This document shows positions 19,354 through 30,719 of a stretch of 64,000 nt of DNA, piece after piece. Position numbers and translations under genes: made by a program. Within the stretch, counting starts at the first letter, position 1. Every line of letters begins with the position of its first letter. Source of the DNA: Pseudomonas sp. S06B 330 (lineage in GTDB: Bacteria; Pseudomonadota; Gammaproteobacteria; Pseudomonadales; Pseudomonadaceae); NCBI RefSeq assembly GCF_002845275.2, contig NZ_CP088149.1:1422501-1486500 (forward strand), written 5' to 3'. The notes under the pieces were generated by a model. The model was given only the letters and a program-made list of their open reading frames with translations, did no database searches and was not told the origin of the DNA.

Positions 19354-20151
19354 CTATGACTTGAAGATCTTTTTGAAAAACGCCTGCAGGTCCGCCCACG
19401 AGCTTTCATCCGCCGCTTTGTTGTAGCCAATATCCGGCCCGCCATGTTCGCCATGGCTCAGGCGGTCGGCATCCGGGTTGGTGAAACCATGCTTGGCGCC
19501 CTGAAGGGTGACGAATTCATAGCTCGCGCCTGCTGCGTTCATTTCTTCCTTGAATTTGGCCACCTGCTCCGGCGTCACCATGCTGTCATTGGCGCCATGC
19601 TCGACCAGTATCCTGGCCTTGACGCTGCCTGGCGTGGCCGGGCTGTTGGTGACCAAGGCACCATGGAAACTGGCAACCCCCGCCAGTGGCTCACCACGGC
19701 GGGCGGCGTCGAGCACCACCTTGCCGCCAAAGCAGTAGCCAATTGCTGCGATTCGCTCAGGGTCGGTCTGAGGCTGGATCTTCAACAACTCGACGCCGGC
19801 ATCAAAGCGCTCAGCGCTTGCGGCCGGATTGTTCAGGGCCGTTTGCATGAAGGCCATGGCATCGGTCGGGTGCTCGGTATTTTTGCCGTCACCGTACATA
19901 TCGATGGCCAGGGCGCTATAGCCGAGACCGGCCAGGTCGCGGGCGCGCCGCTTGGCGTAGTCATTGAGCCCCCACCATTCATGCACCACCACGACTCCTG
20001 GGCGTTTGCCCTCGGCGGCATCGTCGTAGGCGTAGTAGCCGACCAGGCGATTGCCATCTTTGTCCTGGTAGGGAATCTCACGGGTTTGTACGGCAGCCTG
20101 AGACAGGCTGCTGGCGCCGATCAGCAAAGCGGTAATGAGCAGGCGGTGCAT
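19354..20151 (-). CDS. Secreted dienelactone hydrolase-family protein
   Basis: 265 residues. A signal peptide (MHRLLITALLIGASSLSQA) is cleaved near residue 19-20. Alpha/beta-hydrolase fold with the DLH triad visible: Cys140 in GYCFGG, Asp189 in HGANDSMV and His221 in AKHGFTNP. VVVVHEWWGLN is the family's conserved strand and oxyanion segment. DLH enzymes hydrolyse dienelactones in chlorocatechol breakdown, but export to the periplasm and the lack of catabolic neighbours suggest another ester substrate. It runs divergently from oprH. Confidence 0.92.
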   Translation of the reverse strand: MHRLLITALLIGASSLSQAAVQTREIPYQDKDGNRLVGYYAYDDAAEGKRPGVVVVHEWWGLNDYAKRRARDLAGLGYSALAIDMYGDGKNTEHPTDAMAFMQTALNNPAASAERFDAGVELLKIQPQTDPERIAAIGYCFGGKVVLDAARRGEPLAGVASFHGALVTNSPATPGSVKARILVEHGANDSMVTPEQVAKFKEEMNAAGASYEFVTLQGAKHGFTNPDADRLSHGEHGGPDIGYNKAADESSWADLQAFFKKIFKS

Positions 20152-20196
20152 GGAGGTACTCCTGTGTGCACATCAAGGGGTCAGCCAATACAGCGT

Positions 20197-20235
20197 GTTC
20201 AGCCCAGGTTCAGTCAGGGTTCAGCAGCGGTTCAG
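20197..20235 (+). promoter_or_regulatory. PhoP box array upstream of oprH
   Basis: Four GTTCAG hexamers at 20197, 20208, 20219 and 20230, each exactly 11 bp apart. PhoP binds direct hexamer repeats with 11-bp period, and four copies give room for two dimers. A candidate -10, TACTCT (20247-20252), lies 11 bases after the last repeat, the usual distance for a PhoP-dependent promoter with no good -35. Confidence 0.8.
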
Positions 20236-20293
20236 GACGCTTTCCTTACTCTAGCTTCAACACCTAACCGGCACCTTGCCAGGAGTAAACACT

Positions 20294-20896
20294 ATGAAAG
20301 CGCTCAATACCTTGTTCCTCGCCGTGGCCTTTTTCGGCGCCAGTGCTGCCGTTCAGGCCGCCGACACCACCTTCGCCGGTGTCACTTACGGTCAGACCAG
20401 CGACAAGATCAAAAAGTCCGGCCTGCTCAGCAGTAATACCGATCACCTGAACACCAACGGCATCATCAGTAAAGACGATACCTGGGGCGTGCGTGTCGGC
20501 CAGATGAACGACGAACGCCGCTTCTACGTCACCTATGACAACGTTTCCAACGACCACAGCGGTATCAAGATGCGTCAGGAGAACCTGTTGGGCAGCTATG
20601 ACCTGTTCTACCCGTTGGGCACCAGCACCAAGCTGTTTGGCGGTGCCAGTGCCGGCCTGACCAAGCTCAGCCAGGAATCGTCCGGTTACAGCCGTGACAC
20701 CGACACTGGTTATGCCATTGGCCTGCAAGCCGGCTTGCTGCAGCAAGTGACCGACAATGCCTCGGTGGAACTGGGCTACCGTTACCTGCGCAGCAATGCC
20801 AGCACCGAACTGTCCGAACATGGCGGTTCAAAAGTTGGCACCCTGCGCCTGGACAGCAGTGCACAAACTTACCTGTCGGCCAACTACGCATTCTGA
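20294..20896 (+). CDS. oprH: Outer membrane protein OprH
   Basis: 200 residues, the same length as P. aeruginosa OprH, from the ATG 8 bases after AGGAG. Signal peptide cleaved after AVQA (~22). The mature part alternates polar/hydrophobic strands of an 8-stranded barrel, with RQENLLGSYD, KLFGGASAGL and GYRYLRSNASTE recognisable from OprH, and ends in the C-terminal aromatic Phe that directs barrel assembly. OprH binds LPS and strengthens the outer membrane at low Mg2+. First gene of oprH-phoP-phoQ and its main regulated output. Confidence 0.95.
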   Translation: MKALNTLFLAVAFFGASAAVQAADTTFAGVTYGQTSDKIKKSGLLSSNTDHLNTNGIISKDDTWGVRVGQMNDERRFYVTYDNVSNDHSGIKMRQENLLGSYDLFYPLGTSTKLFGGASAGLTKLSQESSGYSRDTDTGYAIGLQAGLLQQVTDNASVELGYRYLRSNASTELSEHGGSKVGTLRLDSSAQTYLSANYAF

Positions 20897-20915
20897 CCCG
20901 TACATGAGTCTGTTC

Positions 20916-20944
20916 GAACCGGCCTGCAGGTGCATGGCCGGTTC
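20916..20944 (+). terminator. Hairpin between oprH and phoP (probable partial terminator)
   Basis: GAACCGGCC and GGCCGGTTC form a perfect 9-bp stem with an 11-base loop, 20 bases after the oprH stop, followed by GCTGTTATT. A leaky terminator here would make oprH more abundant than phoPQ. Confidence 0.6.
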
Positions 20945-21012
20945 GCTGTTATTCTGCAGGGCAAGGGTATTTCGCCGGAGCAATGATCCCCGGCCTGGTT
21001 AGGGAGGAAACT

Positions 21013-21690
21013 ATGAAACTGCTGGTGGTTGAGGATGAAGCACTGTTGCGTCATCACTTGCACAGCCGCTTGAGCGAGAGCGGGCACGTGGTTGAAGCGG
21101 TGCCCAACGCCGAAGAGGCCTTGTATCAGGCCGAGCAGTTCAATCATGACCTGGCTGTGATCGACCTGGGCTTGCCCGGCATGAGCGGCTTGGACCTGAT
21201 CCGGCAGTTACGCTCCCAAGGCAAGAGTTTTCCGATTCTGATCCTCACTGCACGAGGCAACTGGCAGGACAAGGTCGAAGGCCTGGCGGCCGGTGCCGAT
21301 GACTATGTGGTCAAGCCGTTTCAGTTCGAAGAGCTGGAGGCCCGCCTCAATGCCTTGTTGCGCCGCTCCAGTGGTTTCGTCCAGTCAACCATTGCCGCTG
21401 GCCCGTTGCTCTTGGACCTGAACCGCAAACAGGCGACCCTCGACGATCAGCCGCTGGCGCTGACCGCCTATGAATACCGCATCCTTGAGTACCTGATGCG
21501 TCATCACCAACAGGTGGTGGCCAAGGACCGCTTGATGGAGCAGCTTTACCCTGACGACGACGAGCGCGATCCGAATGTGATAGAGGTGCTGGTCGGCCGT
21601 CTGCGGCGCAAGCTTGAAGGCAATAACGGCTTCAAGCCCATCGATACCGTGCGCGGGCTGGGGTACCTGTTTACCGAGCGCTGCCGATGA
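21013..21690 (+). CDS. phoP: Response regulator PhoP
   Basis: 225 residues from the ATG after AGGGAGGAAAC. Receiver domain: VVEDE, phospho-Asp in LAVIDLGLPGMSG, LTARG, and Lys in DDYVVKPFQ. The winged-helix domain (LTAYEYRILEYLMRHHQQVV, VGRLRRKLEG, VRGLGYLF) binds the 11-bp repeats found before oprH, so the operon should autoregulate. It responds to low Mg2+ and cationic peptides and controls LPS modification in Pseudomonas. Overlaps phoQ by 4 bases. Confidence 0.96.
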   Translation: MKLLVVEDEALLRHHLHSRLSESGHVVEAVPNAEEALYQAEQFNHDLAVIDLGLPGMSGLDLIRQLRSQGKSFPILILTARGNWQDKVEGLAAGADDYVVKPFQFEELEARLNALLRRSSGFVQSTIAAGPLLLDLNRKQATLDDQPLALTAYEYRILEYLMRHHQQVVAKDRLMEQLYPDDDERDPNVIEVLVGRLRRKLEGNNGFKPIDTVRGLGYLFTERCR

Positions 21691-23033
21691 TCCGTTCGCT
21701 ACGTCTGCGTTTGATGCTCGCGGCGGCGCTGTTGGCCCTGTTGTTCATGCTCGGCTTGCTGCCAGCCTTGCAAAAGGCCTTCAGCCTGGCCTTGCAGGAG
21801 TCGATCGAAAAGCGCTTGGCTTCGGACGTTACCACGCTGATTTCCGCCGCCCGCATCGAGAACAATCAGTTGCGCATGCCGGTGTTGCTGCCGGACGAGA
21901 AATTCAACCTGCCCGACAGCCGCTTGCTCGGCTATATCTATGATCGTCAGGGCAACCTGGTCTGGCGCTCGCGGGCCAGCAACGATGAAAACATCAACTA
22001 CACCCCGCGTTATGACGGGCGTGGCAATGAGTTCGCGCGAATCCGCCAGGACGATGGCGAAGAGTTTTTTGTCTACGACGTCGAGGTCAAGTTGCTCGGC
22101 GGCAAGAGCGCTGCCTACAGCATCGTCGCCCTGCAACCGGTGCGTGAGTACCAACAGACCCTCAACGGTCTGCGCGAGCGCCTGTACCTGGGCTTCGGTG
22201 CAGCCTTGCTGGCGTTGCTGGTATTGCTCTGGGCCGGGCTGACCTGGGGCTTGCGTTCGCTGCGCCAACTGAGTCACGAGCTGGATGATGTCGAGTCCGG
22301 TGCCCGTGACGGCCTCAGTGCCGAGCACCCCCGTGAACTACTGCGCCTGACCGGCTCGCTGAACCGATTGCTGCACAGCGAGCGCGAGCAGCGGCAGCGC
22401 TACCGTGATTCGCTGGGTGATCTGGCCCACAGCCTGAAAACCCCGTTGACTGTGCTGCAAGGGGTCAGTGAAAGCCTGGGGCAGCGCCGTGAAGACCGGG
22501 AGCAGGCGCGGATACTGCAAAGCCAGATCGAACGCATGAGCCAGCAGATCGACTACCAGTTGCAGCGGGCCAGCCTGCGCAAGAGTGGCCTGGTGCGTCA
22601 CCAGGTGGCCTTGCGGCCGTTGCTCGAAAGCCTGTGCAGCACCCTGGCCAAGGTATACCGCGACAAGCAGGTCAAGGTCAGCCTCGATATCCCTGAGCAT
22701 GCTGTCGTACCCATGGAGCAAGGCGCGTTGCTCGAATTGCTCGGCAACCTTTTGGAAAACGCCTACCGCCTGTGCCTGAGCCAAATCCACATCAGCCTGC
22801 GCAGTGGGCCTGCCACGGTAGAGCTCTGCGTTGAGGATGATGGTCCTGGGGTACCACCTGACCAGCGCGAACGCATTCTGCAACGTGGCGAACGCCTGGA
22901 CCGGCAGAACCCAGGGCAGGGCATCGGGCTGGCAGTGGTCAAGGACATCATCGAAAGCTATGACGCCAGCCTCACCTTGGATGATTCACCGTTGGGCGGG
23001 GCGGCATTTCGCATTCGCTTTAGTCTCGACTGA
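21687..23033 (+). CDS. phoQ: Sensor histidine kinase PhoQ
   Basis: 448 residues, the same length as in P. aeruginosa. TM1 at ~7-30; periplasmic sensor ~31-165 with acidic patches (DDGEEFFVYDVE) that suit divalent-cation sensing; TM2 ~170-190; the HAMP/dimer helix; H-box DLAHSLKTPLTVLQG; N-box LLENAYRLC; G1 DDGPGVP; G2 GQGIGLAVVKDI. Kinase and phosphatase of PhoP. It is the last gene of the operon; 290 bases separate it from dctA, which has its own promoter. Confidence 0.96.
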   Translation: MIRSLRLRLMLAAALLALLFMLGLLPALQKAFSLALQESIEKRLASDVTTLISAARIENNQLRMPVLLPDEKFNLPDSRLLGYIYDRQGNLVWRSRASNDENINYTPRYDGRGNEFARIRQDDGEEFFVYDVEVKLLGGKSAAYSIVALQPVREYQQTLNGLRERLYLGFGAALLALLVLLWAGLTWGLRSLRQLSHELDDVESGARDGLSAEHPRELLRLTGSLNRLLHSEREQRQRYRDSLGDLAHSLKTPLTVLQGVSESLGQRREDREQARILQSQIERMSQQIDYQLQRASLRKSGLVRHQVALRPLLESLCSTLAKVYRDKQVKVSLDIPEHAVVPMEQGALLELLGNLLENAYRLCLSQIHISLRSGPATVELCVEDDGPGVPPDQRERILQRGERLDRQNPGQGIGLAVVKDIIESYDASLTLDDSPLGGAAFRIRFSLD

Positions 23034-23173
23034 CCCGCCGTTGCCTTGGGCGGTTTTTCGCCACTCGAAACCTTTCAGCAAAGGAGCCGGGCGGAAATCC
23101 GCCAAGCCGTTCAGCACTCCTGCAACTTCCTTGTGCAGTCAACCCCCCGTAAACACGGGGCTTGCACCGATAA

Positions 23174-24646
<1,473 letters not shown>

Positions 24647-24663
24647 CAGCCCCGTTGTGTAAT

Positions 24664-24692
24664 GCAAAAGCCCATCTTCGGATGGGCTTTTT
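24664..24692 (+). terminator. dctA terminator
   Basis: AAAAGCCCATC, loop TTCG, GATGGGCTTTTTT: an 11-bp stem capped by a stable tetraloop and followed by a T run; usable in both directions between convergent dctA and sprT. Confidence 0.92.
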
Positions 24693-24724
24693 TGTACCTG
24701 TTGGGCTGCATTGCGGGGCAAGCC

Positions 24725-25219
24725 TCACTCCACCCGCGTCTCGCCGCTGTACACCAGGGTATGCCGACAACGCCGACACAAATAGCGCCGCCCTTGGCGT
24801 ACCAGGCTGTGGCGCTGGGCCGAGAACGGGAAGTCGCTGCCCGCGCACGGGCAACGATAGATGTAGCGGGTCACCGTACGACGCTTGACCTGGTAGTTAT
24901 GGCAGCGGTTTGGCGGCAGTTCATAAACGCCGCGCATGATCAGTTGCCATTCCTCACCATGGGGCTGGATGGTGTCACCAAACAGTTGGTGAGCGACCAG
25001 GTGGGCGACTTCATGGGCCACGGTCTGCTTGAGGAAATCGTCGCTGTTTTCGCGGTACAGCTGCAGGTTGAAGCGCAGCAGGTTTTCATGCAGGTGGGCG
25101 ACACCGGCCTTCTGGCCGCGCAGCTTGAAGCTGACTTCAGGGCGAGGGAAGGGGCGTTTGAAAAAGGTTTCGGCTTGCTGGTAACAGGTTTCGACGCGGG
25201 ATTTGAGCAGTTCGGGCAT
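24725..25219 (-). CDS. sprT: SprT-family zinc metalloprotease-like protein
   Basis: 164 residues from the ATG at 25219 (MPELLKSRVE), preferred over an ATG 36 bases upstream because GGAG lies just before it. HEVAH (residues 69-73) is the HExxH zinc site. A C-terminal zinc-ribbon-like set follows, with YRCPC at ~123 and YLCRRC at ~148. SprT is the bacterial relative of SPRTN, a protease for DNA-protein crosslinks in eukaryotes; the role of the bacterial protein is not settled. It converges on dctA. Confidence 0.92.
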   Translation of the reverse strand: MPELLKSRVETCYQQAETFFKRPFPRPEVSFKLRGQKAGVAHLHENLLRFNLQLYRENSDDFLKQTVAHEVAHLVAHQLFGDTIQPHGEEWQLIMRGVYELPPNRCHNYQVKRRTVTRYIYRCPCAGSDFPFSAQRHSLVRQGRRYLCRRCRHTLVYSGETRVE

Positions 25220-25359
25220 ATCGGGGAACACTCCTAGCCGACAATTATGCCGCAACCGCAGGGTTGCTGCCGAGCCACCTGTCAGGGCACAGCATCAGGC
25301 CACCTTGCGGTGGCCCGATGGTTACAGCGCCTATGTTGCTGTTTTCTAATTAGATGATT

Positions 25360-25959
25360 CTAGTTGGTATAGACAGGCCCCACGCCTAGTCCCCAAACGA
25401 TCACGGTGAAGGCCATGATGGCGACCAGCACCACCAGGCCGACCGCCAGTACCGAACTCGAGAACAGGAAGCCTTCATCCGAAGGAATGTTCATGAAGGT
25501 CGGTAGGCCGACATAGAGCAGATACACCGTGTAGCACACGGCTGCCGTGCCGACGATCATCCCCAGCCACAGGTGGGGGTATAGCGCCGCCAGGCCGCCG
25601 ACGAACAGCGGCGTTGCGGTGTAGGTGGCAAATGCGATGCAGCGGGCCATGCTCGGATTGGCGTCGTAGGTACGGGCCATCCAGTGAATGAACGCGCCCA
25701 TCACCGCCACCCCAGCCAGCATGGCCAGGTACGACATGATAGTCATCCAGAGCGCGCTTTCCTGGGTCAACATGACCGGGGCGCGATCGCCAATGACCCA
25801 GCCAACCTGGGTGGTGCCGATAAATGCCGATACCGCGGGGATGGCCGCCAGTATCAGGGTGTGGGTCAGGTACATATGGCTGATGCTTTCTTCCTCGCCA
25901 CGGATCTCCTTCCATTCTTGGTCAGGATGGGTAAACAGCCCCAGAACGTGATGGATCAT
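25360..25959 (-). CDS. Yip1-family inner membrane protein
   Basis: 199 residues from the ATG at 25959, preceded by GGAG. Soluble N-terminus HHVLGLFTHPDQEWKEIR, typical of this family, then five hydrophobic segments at about 30-50, 70-92, 105-128, 133-155 and 170-192. Bacterial Yip1-domain proteins are widespread and of unknown function. It stands alone, divergent from ttcA across a 270-base region. Confidence 0.85.
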   Translation of the reverse strand: MIHHVLGLFTHPDQEWKEIRGEEESISHMYLTHTLILAAIPAVSAFIGTTQVGWVIGDRAPVMLTQESALWMTIMSYLAMLAGVAVMGAFIHWMARTYDANPSMARCIAFATYTATPLFVGGLAALYPHLWLGMIVGTAAVCYTVYLLYVGLPTFMNIPSDEGFLFSSSVLAVGLVVLVAIMAFTVIVWGLGVGPVYTN

Positions 25960-26230
25960 GCCAGTCACTCCTTCCGTTGTTGCCATCGCCCCCCAGTGGA
26001 GCGCTTGCGACCCCAAGTGCTAAGGGCCAGAGAATCGAGGTCAGCATTGCTGTGGCCTTATGTCGCAGTATAGGAAGGAGTTCGCCGCTTAAAACCCGCT
26101 TTTTAGAGCAAATCGCGCTGTCAGGGGCGTGCTTAATCACCTTGCAGTCTTTATCGGATGGGCCTACGCCTGCCCGCCGTTTGTGCGTAAAATATGCCGC
26201 TTTTGTCACACCTCGCGGATTTCAAGCGCT

Positions 26231-27055
26231 ATGGGCACCCTTTCGGTCAACCAGAACAAACTGCAAAAACGCCTGCGTCGTCTCGCCGGCGAAGCCATCA
26301 CCGACTTCAACATGATCGAAGACGGTGACAAGGTCATGGTCTGCCTGTCAGGCGGCAAAGACAGCTACACCATGCTCGATGTTCTGCTGCACCTGCAGAA
26401 AGTGGCGCCGATCAAGTTCGAGATCGTCGCGGTGAACATGGACCAGAAGCAACCCGGTTTTCCTGAGCACGTGCTGCCGGCTTACCTCAAGGCCCTGGGC
26501 GTCGAGTATCACATCGTTGAGAAAGACACCTACTCGGTGGTCAAAGAGCTGGTGCCGGAAGGCAAGACCACCTGCTCGCTGTGTTCGCGCCTGCGTCGCG
26601 GCACGCTGTACACCTTCGCTGATGAAATCGGCGCGACCAAAATGGCCCTGGGGCACCACCGCGACGACATCGTCGAGACGTTCTTCCTCAACATGTTCTT
26701 CAACGGCACCCTCAAGGCCATGCCGCCGAAGTTGCGCGCCGATGACGGTCGCAACGTGGTGATCCGCCCGCTGGCCTACTGCAGCGAGAAAGACATCCAG
26801 GCCTACTCGGACATGCGAGAGTTCCCGATCATTCCGTGCAACCTCTGCGGCTCGCAGGAAAACCTGCAGCGTCAGGTGGTCAAGGACATGCTGGTGGAGT
26901 GGGAGCGCAAGACCCCAGGGCGTACCGAGAGCATTTTCCGCGGCCTGCAGAACGTCGTGCCGTCACAACTGGCCGACCGCAACCTGTTCGACTTCGTCAA
27001 CCTCAAGATCGACGAAACGGCAACGCCGCGCTTTCTCGATGTGCTGAACATCTGA
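26231..27055 (+). CDS. ttcA: tRNA 2-thiocytidine(32) synthetase TtcA
   Basis: 274 residues from the ATG at 26231. PP-loop SGGKDS at 40-45 binds ATP; the two CxxC pairs (Cys115/Cys118 in TCSLC and Cys203/Cys206 in PCNLC) hold the Fe-S cluster. GHHRDD is the usual pocket motif. The enzyme thiolates cytidine 32 in a set of tRNAs. It is followed after 5 bases by the glycosylase gene. No ANR box was found in the upstream region by eye. Confidence 0.96.
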   Translation: MGTLSVNQNKLQKRLRRLAGEAITDFNMIEDGDKVMVCLSGGKDSYTMLDVLLHLQKVAPIKFEIVAVNMDQKQPGFPEHVLPAYLKALGVEYHIVEKDTYSVVKELVPEGKTTCSLCSRLRRGTLYTFADEIGATKMALGHHRDDIVETFFLNMFFNGTLKAMPPKLRADDGRNVVIRPLAYCSEKDIQAYSDMREFPIIPCNLCGSQENLQRQVVKDMLVEWERKTPGRTESIFRGLQNVVPSQLADRNLFDFVNLKIDETATPRFLDVLNI

Positions 27056-27060
27056 CCGGC

Positions 27061-27732
27061 ATGCGTGATTATCAATGGCTGCATGAGTACTGCCTGAACC
27101 GCTTCGGCTCCGCGGCAGCTCTGGAGGCGCACCTGCCCCAGGCAAAGACCGCTGAGCAGCTGCGTGCCCTCAGTGCCGACCGCTACCTCTCGACCCTGGC
27201 CTTGCGTGTATTTCGCGCAGGGCTCAAGCACAGCCTGGTGGATGCCAAGTGGCCCGCCTTCGAGCAGGTGTTTTTTGGCTTCGATCCGGAAAAGGTTGTG
27301 CTGATGGGCGCCGAGCACCTGGAGCGGTTGATGCAGGACACGCGGATCATCCGCCACCTGGGCAAGCTAAAGAGCGTGCCGCGCAATGCGCAGATGATGT
27401 TGGATGTCGAAAAGCAGCAGGGCAGTTTCGGCGCCTTCATTGCTGATTGGCCGGTAACCGATATTGTCGGATTGTGGAAATACCTGGCCAAGCATGGCAA
27501 CCAGCTGGGCGGGCTGTCGGCACCGCGCTTCCTGCGCATGGTCGGCAAGGACACCTTCATCCCCACCAACGATATGGCCGCGGCGCTGATCGCTCAGGAC
27601 ATCATCGACAAGCCACCGACCAGTCAGCGTGACCTGGCGTTGGTGCAAGCGGCGTTCAACCAGTGGCAGGTCGAGAGTGGCAGGCCGCTGTGTCAGCTAT
27701 CGGTGATGCTGGCGCATACCGTCAATCATTGA
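27061..27732 (+). CDS. DNA-3-methyladenine glycosylase I-like protein
   Basis: 223 residues from an ATG 5 bases past the ttcA stop. It resembles the HhH glycosylase Tag group (AALEAHLPQA, FRAGLKHSLVDAKWPAFEQVF, AEHLERLMQDTRIIRHLGKLKS, FGAFIADWP). The segments fit the Tag core, but the zinc-binding Cys/His ends of classical Tag are not obvious, so this may be a divergent branch. Base-excision repair of alkylated adenine is the likely role. Co-directional with ttcA and probably co-transcribed. Confidence 0.8.
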   Translation: MRDYQWLHEYCLNRFGSAAALEAHLPQAKTAEQLRALSADRYLSTLALRVFRAGLKHSLVDAKWPAFEQVFFGFDPEKVVLMGAEHLERLMQDTRIIRHLGKLKSVPRNAQMMLDVEKQQGSFGAFIADWPVTDIVGLWKYLAKHGNQLGGLSAPRFLRMVGKDTFIPTNDMAAALIAQDIIDKPPTSQRDLALVQAAFNQWQVESGRPLCQLSVMLAHTVNH

Positions 27733-27753
27733 CTCGGTGTGGTTGCTGTCATC

Positions 27754-27810
27754 GGCAAGGCCGGCTCCCACAGAGGTCTTCAGTAGACCTCTGTGGGAGC
27801 CGGCCTTGCC
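27754..27810. repeat. REP palindrome with 26-bp perfect arms
   Basis: GGCAAGGCCGGCTCCCACAGAGGTCT (27754-27779) and its exact complement (27785-27810) with a 5-base loop. It sits between convergent genes and could act as a bidirectional transcript end. It is the fullest copy in the window of the CCGGCTCCCACAG family. Confidence 0.9.
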
Positions 27811-27827
27811 GGCGATAGCCTCGCTGC

Positions 27828-29192
<1,365 letters not shown>

Positions 29193-29278
29193 GTTCGGGT
29201 CGCATCCAGCAGGGTGTGGCGGCTATTCTAACCGCAGCGACTTCGCATTTTGCTTGAATCTTCGAGAAGGATTGACCC

Positions 29279-29743
29279 ATGACAAGGCGTTTGGCAGCAG
29301 CACTGGCCATCACCGCGAGCCTGCTGCTCGGTGGTTGCGGTGCCGATTATGGTCTGGACCAGAATGGCCAGACTGTGAAAGCTGAGCAGATTGACGGGCA
29401 CTGGTTGGTGCTCAACTACTGGGCGGAATGGTGTGGCCCATGCCGGACCGAGATCCCTGAACTCAACGCTGCGGCCAAGCAATGGCAGGCGCAAGGGGTG
29501 AAGGTGCTCGGCGTGAACTTTGACGGCTTGCAGGGCGAGGAATTGAAAAAGGCCAGTGACGCACTGGGGATTGGCTTTACCGTTCTCGCTCAGGATCCGG
29601 CCGAGCGTTATGAGCTGCCGCGTAGCGAGGCATTGCCGGTGACTTACATCATCGATGACAAGGGCAAGGTGCGTGAGCAGTTGATGGGCGAACAAACACT
29701 TGAGGGTTTGAACGCGAAGATCAAGGCATTGAAGGGCGCTTGA
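29279..29743 (+). CDS. Thioredoxin-like (TlpA-type) lipoprotein
   Basis: 154 residues. Lipobox LLGGC with lipidation at Cys20. The thioredoxin fold follows: WAEWCGPC puts the active-site pair at Cys52 and Cys55, and the cis-Pro region is EALPVTYIID. Likely a membrane-anchored periplasmic thiol reductase of the TlpA/ResA class. It is divergent from arsC. Its redox partner is not visible. Confidence 0.93.
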   Translation: MTRRLAAALAITASLLLGGCGADYGLDQNGQTVKAEQIDGHWLVLNYWAEWCGPCRTEIPELNAAAKQWQAQGVKVLGVNFDGLQGEELKKASDALGIGFTVLAQDPAERYELPRSEALPVTYIIDDKGKVREQLMGEQTLEGLNAKIKALKGA

Positions 29744-29757
29744 TCGGCGGCGTTTTT

Positions 29758-29832
29758 ATCGCCGGCAAGGCCGGCTCTCACAGGATTTAAAGGTTGTCAG
29801 CAACCTCTGTGGGAGTCGGCTTTGCCGGCGAT
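29758..29832. repeat. REP-type long hairpin
   Basis: ATCGCCGGCAAGGCCGGCTCTCACAG pairs with CTGTGGGAGTCGGCTTTGCCGGCGAT, with an inner AGGTTG-TCAG-CAACCT hairpin. It lies between the convergent thioredoxin-like and META genes. Same family as 27754-27810. Confidence 0.8.
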
Positions 29833-29849
29833 GAAGCCTGCACTACGCT

Positions 29850-30254
29850 TCAGCCTTCCTCAGGCCAGAAGCGCAGCGGCTTGCCCTCGGCAGGCCAGAA
29901 GCGCACCTGCTCGATCGGTGAGATATCCCAGCGCTGTACGGTTTCCAGGGCTTGAAGGAAACGTTTTTCCTGTTCCATCAAGGCCGGTGCACACAGCTTG
30001 CGGGTACTGCCGACTTTGCCGAAGGTCAGCTTGTCGCCATCGAGCTGGTAGGGCGCGAACCAGTGGTTGCAGCCGCCATTGCCATAAGCGCGGCCGTCGG
30101 AGGCCAAGGTCAGGGTCAGGTGGCTGTAGTCCATCAACGGCCGTTCACCGATCCATTCCAGCAGGTAACTGCGTTCCTGTTCCAGCTTCATCGGCTCGGC
30201 GGCGCACCCCAGCAAAGCGGCGCCGGTCAGGGCACAGAGCAGCAGGGTTTTCAC
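29850..30254 (-). CDS. META-domain lipoprotein
   Basis: 134 residues from a GTG at 30254, which follows AAGGAG by 8 bases; the ATG further upstream lies before that ribosome site. Lipobox LLGC with Cys ~17. META (HslJ-like) fold: LTLTLASDGRAYGNGGCNHWFAPYQ, then LTFGKVGSTRKLCAPALMEQEKRFLQAL. HslJ-type proteins sit in the outer membrane and affect heat and novobiocin tolerance. It overlaps the preceding gene by 4 bases. Confidence 0.88.
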   Translation of the reverse strand: MKTLLLCALTGAALLGCAAEPMKLEQERSYLLEWIGERPLMDYSHLTLTLASDGRAYGNGGCNHWFAPYQLDGDKLTFGKVGSTRKLCAPALMEQEKRFLQALETVQRWDISPIEQVRFWPAEGKPLRFWPEEG

Positions 30255-30688
30255 TGGGCCGTCTCCTTGCATTTCGGGCACAGGTGCTTGTCGCCACGGC
30301 TGACCCAGCCCAACTCTGCAATACGCGCGCTAGCAGCAGGTTGCAGGGCTTTTTTGCCGAGCTTGGCATCGACCGCGAACTCGAAGTTCAGGCTCGCCTG
30401 GCAGCTGTCGCAATTGACGTCCCAGGTGTGGATCGCCAGTTCGCCAAACACCGGGCCGCTGGCCACCGCGACCCATTGGCCGGTCGGGTTGATCAGGTGG
30501 CGCACGGTTTCCACGGTCAGGCGCATGGACAAGTCCTTGCTGCCTTTGAGGGTGACCAGCAGAACATCGTTCTTCTGGATCGAGCCGCCATTGCCGGTCA
30601 CTTGATAGCGACCTGGCACCAGGGCGCGGCATTCGATCAGGGTGTGTTGCGGGTTAAACAGGTTGTAGCGGAAATCGTGTTCGACCAT
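30251..30688 (-). CDS. Conserved-looking hypothetical with two CxxC pairs
   Basis: 145 residues from the ATG at 30688, with GGAGG just before. Residues 1-85 look like a compact beta-rich domain (RYQVTGNGGSIQKNDVLLVTL). Then CDSC at ~92 and CPKC near the C-terminus, a zinc-ribbon-like set 40 or more residues apart. Unknown function. It overlaps the META gene by 4 bases and lies 31 bases from ldhA. Confidence 0.75.
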   Translation of the reverse strand: MVEHDFRYNLFNPQHTLIECRALVPGRYQVTGNGGSIQKNDVLLVTLKGSKDLSMRLTVETVRHLINPTGQWVAVASGPVFGELAIHTWDVNCDSCQASLNFEFAVDAKLGKKALQPAASARIAELGWVSRGDKHLCPKCKETAQ

Positions 30689-30719
30689 GGGTCCTCCAAA
30701 TCTGCCGCGTATCCTAGCA

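Noticed and set aside
19211..19399. N-terminal extension of the phosphopantetheinyl transferase
   Set aside because: It reads through one of the dispersed inverted repeats and adds residues not expected in the family; the ATG at 19210 is the better start.
20197..20235. Regular short repeats that could suggest a CRISPR-like array
   Set aside because: Hexamers at 11-bp period fit a PhoP binding site; repeats and spacers are far too short for CRISPR, and no cas gene is present.
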